From positions 1 to 64,000 of the forward strand of contig CM114271.1 in assembly GCA_050084515.1 (NCBI GenBank): 64,000 nt of DNA. The letters are read 5' to 3'. The stretch is from Blasia pusilla. Taxonomy: Eukaryota; Marchantiophyta; Marchantiopsida; Blasiales. The notes beneath the pieces were generated by a model, which was given only the letters and a program-made list of their open reading frames with translations, made no database searches and had not been told where the DNA came from. The position numbers and the translations under genes were made by a program. Below are positions 20,811 through 33,420 of the stretch, one piece after another; the stretch's first letter is position 1, and each line of letters opens with the position of its first letter.

Positions 20811-22533
20811 ATGGAGTATTCCTCAACAACAATCACAGTCGAGAAGCTAAATAAGAAGAATTATAATGTCTGGAAGTTTCGCATGAAAAAATTTCTTATG
20901 GGTCAAGAACTATGGGAGCTTGTCATAGATGATGAGCCTAAGCTAGAAGATGACTCAACAGACTTGAATGTTCACGCTTGGAACAAACGCGCAAGGCAAG
21001 TAATCCATTACATTTCAATAACGATCAGTTCTCCAATGATAGGTCACATTCAAGATGTTGATACTTCAAAGGAGATCTGGGATGCATTGGAAAAGCTGTT
21101 ACAGACATCTACAAAGGCCAAAAATCTTCAATTAAAATAGCAATTGAACGAAGTCAGGAAAAGATCGCAGAGCATCAATGATTATATTTTGAGTATAAGA
21201 CATATTGTTGATCAATTGAATAGCTTTGGAGTCAAAGTAGAAGATGATGATTTGATTTTGTTCACTCTTCAAGACCTTCCAAAGGATTACAAGTCCTTTA
21301 AGACCTCTATTTATGTGAGAGAGAAGTATCCAATCTTTCAAGAGTTAGTCCCTTTGTTAATCAATGAAGAGATGCACCTAGTAGGCAACGGTAGCTCGTA
21401 TAGTCTGCAAGAGAGTGCACTATTTGCATGTTATGGATCAAACAGAGGCAGGGGTCGTGGTAGAAACTTTTGTGGTCGTGGTGGATATCAAGCATATGGA
21501 GGAAAAGACACTTAATATAACATCACTCAATGAATTGTGAACCAGTATCACACACAATTATAAGGTGATGATGACGGAAACCGTTGGGGTTGAGGTTAGT
21601 AGTAGAGGGTCCTTGGATCTTGCAATTACTGTGGAATAAAGAGTTACTATGCAAAGTTTTTCTTCAAGAAGAAGGTAGATATGAGAATATGAGTCTTACA
21701 ACAACAAAACTATGTAGAGCAACAACATCAAGAGTAATACCAAGAACAACAACATTCACAAACGGAACATCTCTTGGTCATATCTTATCATATGGGAGGA
21801 ATGGTCAAGAAAAACTCGATAGCAGATGGGTACGTTGACTCTAGTGCATCAAATCACATGATCTCACAAACTAAATGGTTCAGTAGTTGAGAGCCGGTGA
21901 AAGATCCTACAATTGTGCTCATAGAAGATGACGCTCAACATCATATCACGCATACCGATAAAGTTCCAATAGCATCAGATGGTCTTTGTGCTCTTGGAAA
22001 TGTTCTCTATGTTCCTACCATTGCAAGAAACCTGATCTCTATATGACAGATAGTAGAACATGGTTATCAAGTGAAGTTAAACGTAGATGGTTATTTCATT
22101 GAAACAATGGATGACAAGATTACGATAGCCAAAGGAATTAGATCTGGTAAAATGTTCAAATTAGATGTTTCTATGCTTGAGATTCAAACAGCAATATATG
22201 GTCAAACCGGCCAACAAATCACAGATCTAAATGTGTGGCATAAAAGAATTGGATATTAGAATCTTCAAAAATTATAGAATCTTTCATCATCTAATATAGT
22301 AATAGGACTCCCTAAATTAGCGAGTCTGACTACGTTAGAGGTATGTCCTGTTTGCCAATTTGGAAAACAAATTAGATTTCCTTTTCTAAAGCAAGGTAGA
22401 AGAGCATCCAAGATATTCGAGTGGATTCACAATGATGTGTGGACAACATCACAACATAACCTTAGTGGTTGCCAGTACTTTCTTTCATTTATTGATGATT
22501 TCTCTACTTTCAGAGTTCTAGTAGAGAAGTAGA
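20811..22533 (+). pseudogene. Ty1/copia gag-pol pseudogene, 3'-truncated
   Basis: The polyprotein starts at ATG 20811. Gag (UBN2/DUF4219 type) runs 20811-21513 (KLNKKNYNVWKFRMKKFL, EIWDALEKL, then a TAG at 21138, LQDLPKDYKSF, and an RGRGRG stretch). A degenerate zinc knuckle follows near 21616 (CNYCG with the His and last Cys changed). The protease has DSSASNHM with the catalytic Asp at 21837. The pre-integrase segment has WHKR and CPVCQFGKQ (His to Tyr at the second zinc ligand), and the integrase starts HNDVW ... SFIDDFST. The element breaks off at about 22533, before reverse transcriptase and RNase H. Stops and frameshifts (21138, near 21514, 21889, 22045, 22257) make it inactive. Confidence 0.9.
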
Positions 22534-22599
22534 CTTGAGAACACATTCTGAAATTGCATTGTGATGGTGAAGGTGATTTAGCTGGATTTACAATCGTTA

Positions 22600-23010
22600 G
22601 GCATCTTTCTTTCCGGCTCCAGAGCTTACCCTTTCTCCGGCAAGCTCTTGTTATAATTTTGGTTCCTCCCCAGCCAAACCTGTCATGTCCTCATCCATGC
22701 ACTCTTGTTCGACGGCATGCTTCTTCTCCGCCTGGCTTCCAATTTCTCAGCTGTCGGACTATTCGTTTTGAAGAAAGACCGGTGTATTACGAGGTAAATG
22801 TGAGTGCATTTCATATCAACTGTAGCCGGATAACCTGGCGTTGGTGGGAGTAAGCGCGTACTCCATAGGCTCTCCAGATTTGTACTTCTCTTGCCAATCA
22901 CGATTGAAGTGGAACTTATTCCGAGTCGGAATTGAACGGGGTATGTACAAGGTGCTCGATCGAAACACTAGTATCTTATCTGTTTGAAGCTCTAGTACTG
23001 AAGTATAGAA
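22600..23010 (-). pseudogene. Unrecognised protein fragment, copy 1 (partner 40680-41110)
   Basis: The minus strand encodes GFYTSVLELQ, then LYIPRS, RNKFHFNRDWQEKYKSGEP and LTPTNARLSGYS; the same peptide order is encoded on the plus strand at 40700-41110. The two are inverted copies about 18 kb apart. Amino-acid identity is clear but both carry stops and frameshifts. I do not know the family. The copia truncation point lies just 5' of it. Confidence 0.5.
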
Positions 23011-23629
23011 TCCATTGTATTTTTTGGGCCTCCATTGTGTCATGGATTCAAAGTGAGTATGGGCACACATAGTATAGGGCTACAACTGAGTCCTAGGGAG
23101 TGCCTACGCCGTGATAATGTCTACAGTTCCCGTTTGAGATATTTCCATGGAGTATTTCTAACACCCATTCATATCGCACATGAGATTAACTCGTCTATAC
23201 ATCGCTCCAAAAGTTTGTGCTCGACATTGAAACTGAAACTTGTGGGTGTGCCTGCCTGATACTGAAATCAAGAGCGCGATGAACTTATATAGACCCGTGA
23301 TTGACTCATTTTAACTTGTGACACTAGCAAGACTGACGAGACTTTTCGACTAATCCTGGGCTCAATCATTGTGAATGTGTCTTGTTAGAGATTTTCTGAT
23401 TTCAAGGAATTGGTTTCTAACTCTGCCATGTATTGATCCAACACTTACTCACATGTGCGTACATTTTCCTTTTCTTGTGGTTTGTTCAGTAAACGTAACA
23501 TTTCTTTGAATGTATCACAAACAAGTGCTACAAGGACGGGGCTGTCTAGGCCATAAGCCGTGAAGGTAGCGATCACTAGATCTAGAGCGCACAATGTATG
23601 GTATTAATAATTGGGCCCCATTAATAATT
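23011..23629. other. No gene seen
   Basis: This is a spacer between the fragment and duplication copy 2, with short ORFs only. Confidence 0.55.
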
Positions 23630-24774
23630 TCTTGCGTCAACGGATTTCCCATAGTTACTATGCGGCCACCTTTTAGAAGGAGACCGATAGGAACGGAGGA
23701 TTGTCAAAGAATGCAAGTCTGACCATATGGTTCTTGGGATAGATGTCCAGACATTTATTGTCACCTTATTAAAAAAGCATCAGGACTTCATCATTTTCAT
23801 ATGACTTTCATTTCGTAGGAGAAATTCGCATTCCAAATTGAGTTCTCTGTGCATTTCAGAACGGGCTTGACAGATGGAACCACACGTCCAGGACGGCACA
23901 AGAAGTCGAGAATGACGTACGAGAAATTACAACAACTCTCTTTTTGTGATTAATAAGAGGTACATTGAAACAGGTGTATCATGCGAGTCGGCACAATATT
24001 TCGACAAGAATCCAACTAACCTCGATTTTCTCACTGACGGGTGTGCGATGACATAATGGTTACCTGAACAGGCTAATGAAACAATTTCCTAACGAAACTG
24101 TGTACCAACATTCTAGAGAATTTGATCCTGTTTCTTCTTGGGTTTTAAGCTTCTGCATAACAAGCTCACAATATGAGCACACTACTAGTGTGTTATTCAT
24201 ATCTATTTATATGCTGGACCAACAGAATAATATAATCCGATACGTGAATATACCAAACCAGTTATTACCTACGTCGGCAAGACTAGCGTTGCTAAGGTGG
24301 AAGTCCTTGCAACTGCCACTTTCCCCCTTCTCGCTTCTATTTGCTGGCTTTATTGCAACGCCGTGCACTGAAGAAGCAAAACAAAAAGTTACGATACGTC
24401 AGCTAATGGCAACAACGCATTGGTTCAAACGACACAAATTGCAGATAGCAGGGGATCGGTCCATGTCAGACCAACTAAACCATTAAGCTACAAACCGATG
24501 CGAGCAGCCAAAATTAAAGACGTGGAACTAGATGAGAAAACCGTCTACACGTCCATAACTAGCCACACCAAGCGCACTGACAAGCCGGACAGCGCTGTTA
24601 TAGCTGAAGTAAGAACTGCACGCGCATCATAGACGTGTTGCAAAGAATATTAAAAGTGGACTCGCGGCCATCTAGAAAACATGCATTCGACGCCGTGAAA
24701 TCAAACTAGGATCAGATTATACGAATCAGGTTAGAGCAGGCCGCACCTTGAGTAACTTTTCACGAAGTCTCGGA

Positions 24775-25083
24775 TCAACCCTGAATCCAGACGGCGCGCA
24801 GCGCGGTTCTGCCTTGCACAACACAGCCCGGTCCATAGATTTGCGCCACACTACTGTACTGCTCACAATCCTGCTGGTTATGGATGGACACTCGGGTGTC
24901 GCCGCTGACGTCGGTGATGCGAACTGCGCCCTGGTCATTGAATATTTGACAGGTATTGCCTCCCACGAAGAAGGTGTTCGTAGGATTACCATCACAGCTG
25001 GCCGAATTGAACGTCTCAATCTTCGCAGCTTCGGTCAATGCTGCGAGTAGCAGTGCCACACAGAGAACTCGTAAGATGGCCAT
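24775..25083 (-). CDS. Small secreted MiAMP1-like antimicrobial protein, copy 2
   Basis: This is an intact 102-aa ORF with the same plan as copy 1: signal peptide of about 20 residues, mature cysteines at 30, 45, 73 and 87, the HNQ-x2-C element and the terminal W-I-Q-G. Eight residues differ from copy 1, three in the signal peptide and five in the mature part (positions 47, 58, 71, 83, 94). None touches a cysteine. In the mature region I count about seven synonymous changes against five changed codons, which suggests at least mild selection on the protein since duplication. Several changed codons differ at two or three positions at once (Lys94 to Ala is three), which is unusual. The core-promoter TATA box seen in copy 1 is lost here, so copy 2 may be expressed differently or not at all. 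Confidence 0.58.
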   Translation of the reverse strand: MAILRVLCVALLLAALTEAAKIETFNSASCDGNPTNTFFVGGNTCQIFNDQGAVRITDVSGDTRVSIHNQQDCEQYSSVAQIYGPGCVVQGRTALRAVWIQG

Positions 25084-25279
25084 GATCGACTGCTAGCGTT
25101 GGAGATCGATGAAAGAATGTAAGTCGATCGCAAGGATTGCGTTATCTAGCGAAGAAATGGAGTTCCCAGAGAGCTAGATCGTTCTCGAGGGATCGGTTTG
25201 AGTAGTGAAAGGCAGTGCTCGCCTCTGGGCTTATAAACTGTTGAGCTATGCATGTTGGCCTCCGTGTGATCGGCCAAAA

Positions 25280-25285
25280 TTGACT
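25280..25285 (+). promoter_or_regulatory. W-box upstream of MiAMP1-like copy 2
   Basis: TTGACT aligns with the right half of the paired W-box of copy 1; the left half reads GGCCAA and is lost. Further TTGACC and TTGACG motifs lie at 25532-25547. Confidence 0.35.
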
Positions 25286-25750
25286 CTCGGACCCCGCATG
25301 ACCTATCCACACGTCATCCACATTTGCACACGTCATCCAAATTTGTAGGCGTAGAATGAATTTGTAGGGTCATCAGAGCCTGATACGTCACTCATATGCT
25401 ACTGATGACTTTGATCGAGCCCAAGGAAACGACTCCGGTTGAAGTGCGAACAACCGAGATCATCCTTGAGTGACGCGGCGTAAGCTTGAGTTGTGAGAGG
25501 CCTTTGTCCCAGGCCTTTTGATTCTTTGTCATTGACCAAAATTGACGCGTGGTGACGTATGACCGGACCGCGTCTCATCAATTTGTTGCCTTAGGATAAT
25601 AGGAGCCTTTACTCCCATTGCCAGGAAATTCTGACTGAATGTCAGTAGAAAGCTGACGAGGAGCGGATGACTGTTTCTTCGTTAGTCAACGGTGGTCGAC
25701 AACGACTCGACACGACATTCAATGACCTAACACGCAGCAACTTCCTCCTT

Positions 25751-27225
25751 TCTAATGCGGGGCTTCTTCAGATTATTTGAGTAATGGAGCTAAATTCCTC
25801 CAGAAATTAGTACAATATCCGTACAATGGATACTTTGAGCTCGTATATTTCATAAAAGTAAAATTTTCGACTCAATCGCCCCCTCTGGCGCATCTAAATC
25901 CGCTGCTAGTATCATGAGGTTAATCGACGTGTAATAAGAGTCACTTCTTCTAGGTAGCTGTGTGTTCTTATAGCTGAGTAGTTGTGTGTTGTTATAGAGC
26001 GTTTTTAGTGAGGTTTTCAGGATTACGCAACGAAGTCCCAATTTTCAATGTTACCCGCTAATATGATTTGTAATGTCTATTATTAACGAACATGGGGTTA
26101 CTAAGTAAGAAATTTTTTTAAGTGCTTCTATAAAAAAAATGTTTAGAAAAAATTAAATTTTATTTGGAAATAAGCATTAGGTGGCTTGATCGTGCCAAAG
26201 TGGAACCAAAGGACGCTGGAAGTTACCCAACTTCCACAAAAATTTCCCCTTTAAACTTTGGACGTCGAGTTGGGTTTACTGCGCACCTTACCTTTGGTAG
26301 GTAGTGAAACTACAAGGATTTACTACACTGATCGAGATCTGGAAGAAATTAATGTGAACTGCTACGAGGAGGGTGCTTGCAGCTGTAAAATTGTGAAGAG
26401 TTGGTGTCATCCAGGTACTTGATCCGAACATGTTATTATAATGTCAATCCTACTTTCATTGGGAGAGGTTTGACTTGTTCCTTACGGATTGCGCCCATCA
26501 TTTCCAGTCAAAAAATGATTTGTTTTTATCCATTGCGATACTTTATTATAGGCGACGGGTCTCCAGAGCTTTGCAACGTGCCCAAAAAAATGGGCTTTTG
26601 CGGTGGGCTAAGCAGTTGGAGACGCCAATACTAGAGGCCCACTTAGTAGTAGCCATAGTTCTACAGGTGTTCTCATATTACCTCTATAGTGTTGTTGGTG
26701 ATTTAAGCGTTGCTTATATTGCCTCTTTTGTGTTGTTTAGGTCGTTAGGGACAGGATCACACTGGATTTCACCAGCTCTAGAGTGTCCGCCTGATGCGTC
26801 TTCACCGTATCGTGCATTTTTGTGTGTCCATTTTGCACCTTCAATTCCTTCTCCCTCTTCTCGGTCTCAAACCGTCAAAATTTATTTCCTTTCGCTTTGG
26901 CTTCTCCCTAGCTCGATGAAAAAGCCAATTTCATCCGGTCAATTCTCTGAGGTTTCTCAAGTTAGGGTCTTAAGCTAGAGGCTGGACAGGAATTTCAAAC
27001 ACCAATATCAGCAGTCATGAGTCTAGAGGAATGCCTCCAGGCTTCAACCAGTAGCATGCAACTATTTAATATGATAGCCTGACCTTAGGAGAAATAAAAA
27101 AACTGCATCCTCCAATTAATACATATCCTCAATTAGATGAGTACTGGCAAAAAGAAACCGGAATATCGTCCCAAAAAGTATTCTGAATTCCCAACTGGTG
27201 CCACAACCATAAATAATAGCCATAC
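25751..27225. other. No recognisable gene; possible Helitron 5' region
   Basis: This stretch holds AT-rich DNA (26040-26170) and a 167-codon plus-strand frame (26475-26978) that does not start with ATG and shows no domain. It precedes the Helitron coding region and probably includes its 5' end, but no TC terminus could be picked out. Confidence 0.45.
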
Positions 27226-29450
27226 ATGGATATTATGCCAAATGTACCTATAATCATTCATGCGTCTAATTTTCATAGAGGTGCTAAATTCAACAAGTCG
27301 CTAAATCTTGCTCGCATGCCCAACTTCCAAGAAAGTGATGTAAGAAAGCTACGACTACAAAGGAGTTTCAATCGTATCATTGGTCGTCATACTCTTGGCT
27401 ATATGACAGAAGTATGTCCTTCATGTCATGCTCTGCACTGGATTTGTGAAAATGTGAAGAGTAGAAGGTTTCCCAACTCACCTTTTGGGATGTCTTGTGA
27501 GCATGGGACAGTCCATTTGCCCCTCTTGAAGAAGTCTCCTCCATTTTTGGAGTCATTGATGACAGGTGTTGGCCCTCAAAGTGTTCACTGTCTTACTCAT
27601 GCTCGAGCTTATAATTGTGCATTCCAACTAGCATCTACTAGAGCACAGGTGAATGAGCAAGTTGGTGGTATTGGCCACTTTAGGATTCAAGGTGGAATCT
27701 ATTATTCCATTGGATCACTACATCCAGATTCAAGAAATCGTTCCCAATTTGCTCAAATATACATTCATGATACTGAAAATGAATTGGAGAACCAAGAAAG
27801 GGTTATGTCTCATGATCTTCAACCTAAGATCTTGAGAGGGCTACAAGAGATGTTAAATTCATGCAATCCCTATGTCAAGATGTTTCGTCGTGCTTCAATT
27901 CAAGCAAACGGTCTTAATATTTGGATCATCTTAAAGGAAAGTAAGAAAGGTCTCGATGCAAACTTTATAACTTACCAAGTACTTTTGAGATTGAAACTAT
28001 TTTTCCAAGTGATGGGACTAAAGTCATTGATCGTCGTGATATTGTTGTACGACTACATGGAGGAGGTGTACATCGTATATCAGACCTAAATGAGGCGTAT
28101 ATTCCATTGCATTTCATTTGGATATTTATGTACGGTGAAGCAGGTTGGCATCTTAGAATATCCACTAGCAACTTCCAAGTTGATGGGAATATGGAACTCT
28201 TGAATGAGTCTACGTATGAGGATGGTGTTCATTGTGAGATTCTTGAGGAAACAAGAACAAAATGTGTTACTGCCTTACAGTTCGCATGTTTTTTACTTCA
28301 AACACGGATTGGAGCTGAAGATGATAACCGAGTTCTTGAATTTGGTTGACTTACTCAAGAATATATGGTTGACGTTTATGCCACTGTCAAGATGCAGTGT
28401 TTATGTTGGATTTGCCTCAATCAAAAGGAGTTAAGGGCTGAATTATATCAAGGTGTAAAGGATGACATACATCCACATGATGGTGATAGCACAAGATTTG
28501 GGAGGCGCATTGTATTACCCTCTTCCTTTAGTGGAGGTCCACGTCACATGCATCAACTATATCAAGACGCAATTGCCATTGTGAGACACTTGGAAAAACA
28601 TGATTAATTTTTGACCATGACATGCAACCCTAAGTGGGAGGAGATTACAACCTTGGTAAAATTGCGGCAGACCAACCAGATTTAGTTGTAAGAGTTTTTC
28701 AAAAGAAGAAGAGGGAGTTATTATGACTTATTATCAAGAAACATATATTAGGCAGGATTGTTGGATGCATTCATGTTGTGGAATTCCAAAAGAGAGGTCT
28801 TCCACATGTCCATATTTTGATAATTTTGGCTCATGAGGATAAACCACAAAGCACTTCTGATTATGATGCTATAATATCAGTTGAAATCCCAAATTCTAAC
28901 ACTCACCTGAGGCTTTATTCGATGGTAGGTAATTGCATGATACATGGTCCATATAGACCATTGAATCCAAATGCACTGTGCAAGAATAAAGAGACTAAAC
29001 AATGCACCAAAGGTTATCCGAAGTCTTTCACAAGTACAACAACTGAAAGTGAAGATGGTTATCCAATCTATCGAAGGTACCCAAGATCTTATTTTTTCCT
29101 TTTATACATAAATATATCTTTGGGTGGATGATCTTCCCTATTTCTTTTTCCTTTTCTTTTAGATTAAGACAAAAAATTGGAATATACTTACTTATTTCCT
29201 GCAATATCTCCTTTTCTAGGATGGATGATGGGAAGAAGGTCATGAAGTGTGAACACTCTCTCGACAATCGATGGGTGGTGCCCTACAATCCTCTACTGTG
29301 TACATTATTCACTGTCACATTAATTTGGAGATCACAAACAACATTTCAGCTGTTAAATATCTCTAGAAATATGTATATAAGGGATCTGATGCGGTATTAT
29401 TTAAGGTGTCGAAAGAAGGAAATAATTCTCAAACATAGAGACAATTGATG
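27226..29450 (+). pseudogene. Helitron Rep (Helitron_like_N and HUH) region, broken
   Basis: This is the N-terminal half of a RepHel protein, the rolling-circle transposase of Helitrons. A Cys-rich Helitron N-terminal region (CPSCHALHWICE, FGMSCEHG) is followed by ARAYNCAFQLAS, FRIQGGIYYSIGSLHP and SQFAQIYIHD. Next come RRIVLPSSFSGGPRHMHQLYQDA and the family signature MTCNPKWEEI (near 28620). The HUH metal site is PHVHILI (His codons 28805 and 28811). The Y2 nickase site reads VKYL-stop-KYVYKG, with both tyrosines kept (29358, 29370) but a TAG between them. Further frameshifts occur near 27990, 28090, 28350, 28605 and 28700. Small intron-like gaps (GT...AG) interrupt it near 29080-29220. Confidence 0.9.
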
Positions 29451-29471
29451 AGACATCATTGTATCTTGATA

Positions 29472-32341
29472 CAAGGTAAGCATTTCGTAACTTCATTATT
29501 TTTTCTTTTTTTCCATGTCCTTCTACTCATTGATAGTTTCTACATTTCATGTATATAACCATCATTTTCTCATCCCATATACAGATATATATCTTCTTCA
29601 GAGGCGTGTTGGAGACTTTTCAAATTCAATCTCTATGCAGAACATCCGGAGATTCTACATTGGAGATTATTATGAGATTGGCTGTTCATTTACCGGAGGC
29701 ACAAACAATTTACTTCAACGATAATGATGCTCTGGAAAATATTCTGCAAAAAAATAGAGAGACTACCCTCACACAATGGTTAGAGAGATCACCCTCACAC
29801 AATGGTTTGAAACAAATTCGCTAGATCCCATTGCTCAAAAGTATTTGTATCTTCAATTTTCTTCCTACTATCGTTGGAGTAATAAGAGATGGTTCCGTAG
29901 GGTACAAAAAAAAACTATTGTGGTCTTCCTATTGGTTGCTTATACCTTACCCATCCAGGTAAGAAGTTCTTACAACCTCATCTTACTTTCATATGCTATT
30001 TCCTACCTTACTTAAGATCTCAAATAATACTACCCACACATTCAATATTGGAATTATAACCTGTAACCTATCTTGGACTTCTATGCTGGCGAAAGAGAAC
30101 GCCATTGGTTGAGATTGCTTCTTCATCATGTTTGAGGGGCAACTATATACAAATTTTTGAGAATAGTGGATGGAGTGTTATACCCAACATTTAAGGAGGC
30201 TGCCATTCAATTTGGACTTCTCGAGGATGATAGGGAAGCATTATTTTAGTTAAAATAAGCTATAGAGATCCGTACAGGCTCCTCACTTCGTCGACTCTTT
30301 GCCATTATTTTGGCATATAGCACACCTGCTCGACTTGCAGTACTTTGGAGTCAATTTTTGGTTCAACTCATTGAAGATCTTAAATATGAACGATGTGAGG
30401 TAATTCTTTTTCTTCTTTAATTTTAAGGTGTATATGTTGATATTATCCTAGACTTATTACATATTGTGCACATTCCATTGCAGAAAACTGGAATTCCTGA
30501 TCTTCCCCTTGATGCTTCTATCATTAATCACGCTTAATTGGAAGTGCATTATTATCTTCAAGATCAAGGAAATTCATTGTCTGATTTTCCAAACATGCCC
30601 CAAGCTAACTTCCAAACAATTCAATCACGCTCATATCTAGAGGAAGAAGAGTTATTGTATGATCAAGAAGAACTACTCGAGCATGTGGAATTAGAAAAAT
30701 CAAGTTTGAATGAAGGGCAACGTGCTATTTGGGATGCTATACATATTCAACTTCATAATATCTCTACGGATGCTCCACCATGTGCCAAATTTTTTTTCAT
30801 TGAAGGCCCAGGAGGAACAGGAAAGACTTTCCTATACAATCTTCTTCTTGCAAGCGTTAGAAGAAGTGGAGGTATAGCTTTGGCTGTCGCATCATCTGGG
30901 ATAGCTACCCTTTTATTAGATGGAGGACGCACTACGCATTCACGCTTCAAAATTCCTCTAACTCTTGATGAGTTCTCTACTTGCAAGTAAGTGCTTTGCA
31001 CTAAAATTTCTTATTTTATTCATGAGAACTTTCTTTCTTTAGAGAGAAGAGCTAATTTATTTCATTGTGTCATATGTAGCTTGCCAGTTAATAGTGATGG
31101 TGCATGCTTAATCCGACGTGCTAGGCTTATTATATGGCACGAGGCACCCATGACTCATCGTCATGCATTTGAGGCAGTGAATTGTACCTTACAAGATATT
31201 ATGGGAATTTTCTCTAATGACTTGAGGCATATACCATTTGGCGGCAAGCTCATAATTTTGGGTGGGGGTTTTTGCCAAGTCCTACCGGTTGTACTTTGTA
31301 GAGATCACCCAAAAATTGTCCAAGCCACTTTAAAGAGATCAATTTTATGGCCTCATGTGAATGTCATGAAGTTAAGTACAAATATGAGAGTTCAAAGGTT
31401 GGAAGGTCATGAACGTGCTCACCAACAAGCTTTTGCTGATTGGTTATTGGAGGTGGGAGAGGGTAATGTACCTTTGCGAAGTGACTTGGAAGATGATTTT
31501 ATTCAATTGCCACATGATATGGTTTGCCATAGTAACAAGATAAGTGATCTTATTGATACTATATATGGAAACGATCCTCAATTATTTCATGACATCAACT
31601 TTTTGAGAGATGCGGCTATTTTGGCACCAAGAAATAGAGATGTCGACGAGATAAATGCAGAAGTCATGTCTCGATTCCACGGACAGGTAAAGATACAATA
31701 CTATTCCGGTAAATATATTTTGTGATTCTTATTAATGACGAGAGTGGAGCAATATCTAATATATGTATGTATGTTATGTATAGGAGTGTTCTTACCTAAG
31801 TGTTGACTCCATTCCCAATGAGGGGATGAATCATATCTATCCGGCGGAATTCTTGAATACATGCTTACCTTCCGGACTACCACCACATTCTTTGTCATTG
31901 AAAATAGCTGCACCGATCATGCTTCTACAAAATATGAATGGCTGGAGGGGACAAGCAAATGGTACACGATTAGTCATTCGAGGATTTATGCAACATTTGA
32001 TAGATGCTGAAATTATTACAAGAAAGAACATTAGAGATCGCGTTTTCATTCCGCATATCCCATTGATTGTGTCTGACTCCGGTTAACCTTGTGATCTACG
32101 TAGACTTCAATCCCCTATGCGTCCTGCTTTTGCCATAACCATTAATAAGTCACAAGGTCAAACCCTACGGAAAGTTGGAATTTACTTGCCTACTCCTGTT
32201 TTCTTTCATGGCCAATTATATGTAGAATTGTCTAGAGTAGGACATAGAAAATCAATCTAGGTTGCACTTGGAAGTGAAGCACATTCAAGTAAAGAGGTCT
32301 ATTGTACCTGCAATGTAGTTTACAAAGAAGTTCTAAGATAA
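29472..32341 (+). pseudogene. Helitron Pif1-like helicase region, broken
   Basis: This is the C-terminal half of the same RepHel. It contains a linker (LPEAQTIYFNDNDALENIL, SLDPIAQKYLYLQF) and a helicase with Walker A EGPGGTGKTF (30802-30831), SSGIATLLLDGGRTTHSRFKIPL and Walker B LIIWHEAPM, where the expected Asp is His (31138). Motif III is GGGFCQVLPV, the terminal motifs are [11 protein letters not shown] and [13 protein letters not shown], and the stop is at 32339. Probable introns start GTAAG at 29475, 29959, 30987 and 31687. A 24-25 nt local duplication near 29757-29805 repeats the TLTQWLE coding segment. With Walker B Asp lost and several stops (30250, 30538, 32083, 32258), it cannot be autonomous. 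Confidence 0.88.
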
Positions 32342-32399
32342 TATCAGAATTCAAAAAAATAAATAAATTCATGGAATAAATTTTACAAATTAAATCTTA

Positions 32400-33420
32400 A
32401 GATTTTCGAGGCTTCCCCTTTCCGGAACGCTCTTCTTAACCAAATCCACTAGGAAACGGAGTTCTTCAATTTCTCACACTTTCAACTTCCTGCAGAATGT
32501 TGGTATCTGGCCATATTTTGAAAGTAAAAATTGAAAGAGAAAGAGCTATTCACATTAAGGTACACAGGCTAGATATCAGTGACAATTATTCTTCAAATAT
32601 TAAGACATTTCTCACTACTGTCCATAATGATCCAAAATTTTGTTAACTCGAAGAAGGCTCCGTGGTTTCCTAAACTAAGAGAAAAATGAAATGAAGATGC
32701 TCGAAAGAAACAAACTCTGAGGGAAGTTTCACGGTTCCCAAAGAATTATTGTATGCATGCATGTTACTTAGTATCCAATGAATTCTGTTATTACGTACAC
32801 GGAGATCGGATCAATGAATCCCACTTTTGCCTTTCCTCTATTCTTATGTTATGAATCTCATCTTGCGCGACCAGGCGTTGACTTGTAGTCTTCAGCCACA
32901 CCTAGATTGCGAAACCCACAGATAGCCTCGGCTTTACGTCGAAGCCCATGTCTATATTTGGATTTAACTTGAAAGGAAAGAAGACGAATCAGTAGACCAA
33001 GTCCAATTTGTAGGGATCACCAGCTAGAGATGAAAAGCAAAGCTCCCTCAGGAGTGCAATCCCTACTATATCAGGAATAATAGCCACAAATAGAACTCAG
33101 TTGACAAAGTTCTCATTACAACTGATGCTATTGAACGGAATGTCATGACTACGACTTTCACGGTATGGCACAGAACAAAAATTTGTTAAACTCGATCCTT
33201 TCCATGCAGTTTCCATGATTGATTTGATTGTTATCGACACCGCTTCTATGTATGTTTTCATTTTACAGTCGAGGATCATCCGATTCGAGAGCAAGCCAGA
33301 TAGCCATCATCGTGCGATGATGGAATGGTAATCTGCTCAACCCAATGACGGAATGTCCAAGCGAAACAAAAATGTGTGTCAACAACTTTCAAAGTCTTCC
33401 AGCCTCTTTCTTTTCGCGTT
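32400..33420 (+). repeat. Dispersed repeat, copy 2
   Basis: 32405-32860 matches 8773-9270 (same orientation) and the reverse of 39640-40000. 33100-33380 matches the reverse of 38516-38770, including the TGCAGTTTCCA.GATTGATTT block. The start coincides with the end of the Helitron coding region, so the Helitron may have inserted into this repeat. The block GTGCGATGA...AATGAC.GAAT also resembles one in both MiAMP1-bearing duplications (near 6228 and 24040). Confidence 0.65.

Larger units (their letters stand above)
23630..25750. repeat. Segmental duplication, copy 2 (partner 5677-7850)
   Basis: This is the direct-orientation partner of 5677-7850. It contains the second MiAMP1-like gene and represents the empty site for the 110-bp insertion of copy 1. 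Confidence 0.85.

Noticed and set aside
22600-23010. Organellar DNA insertion (NUMT/NUPT)
   Set aside because: No recognisable mitochondrial or chloroplast gene was found in this fragment or its partner.
26475-26978. 167-codon plus-strand ORF
   Set aside because: It has no ATG start and no recognisable domain; likely chance or a leader remnant of the Helitron.
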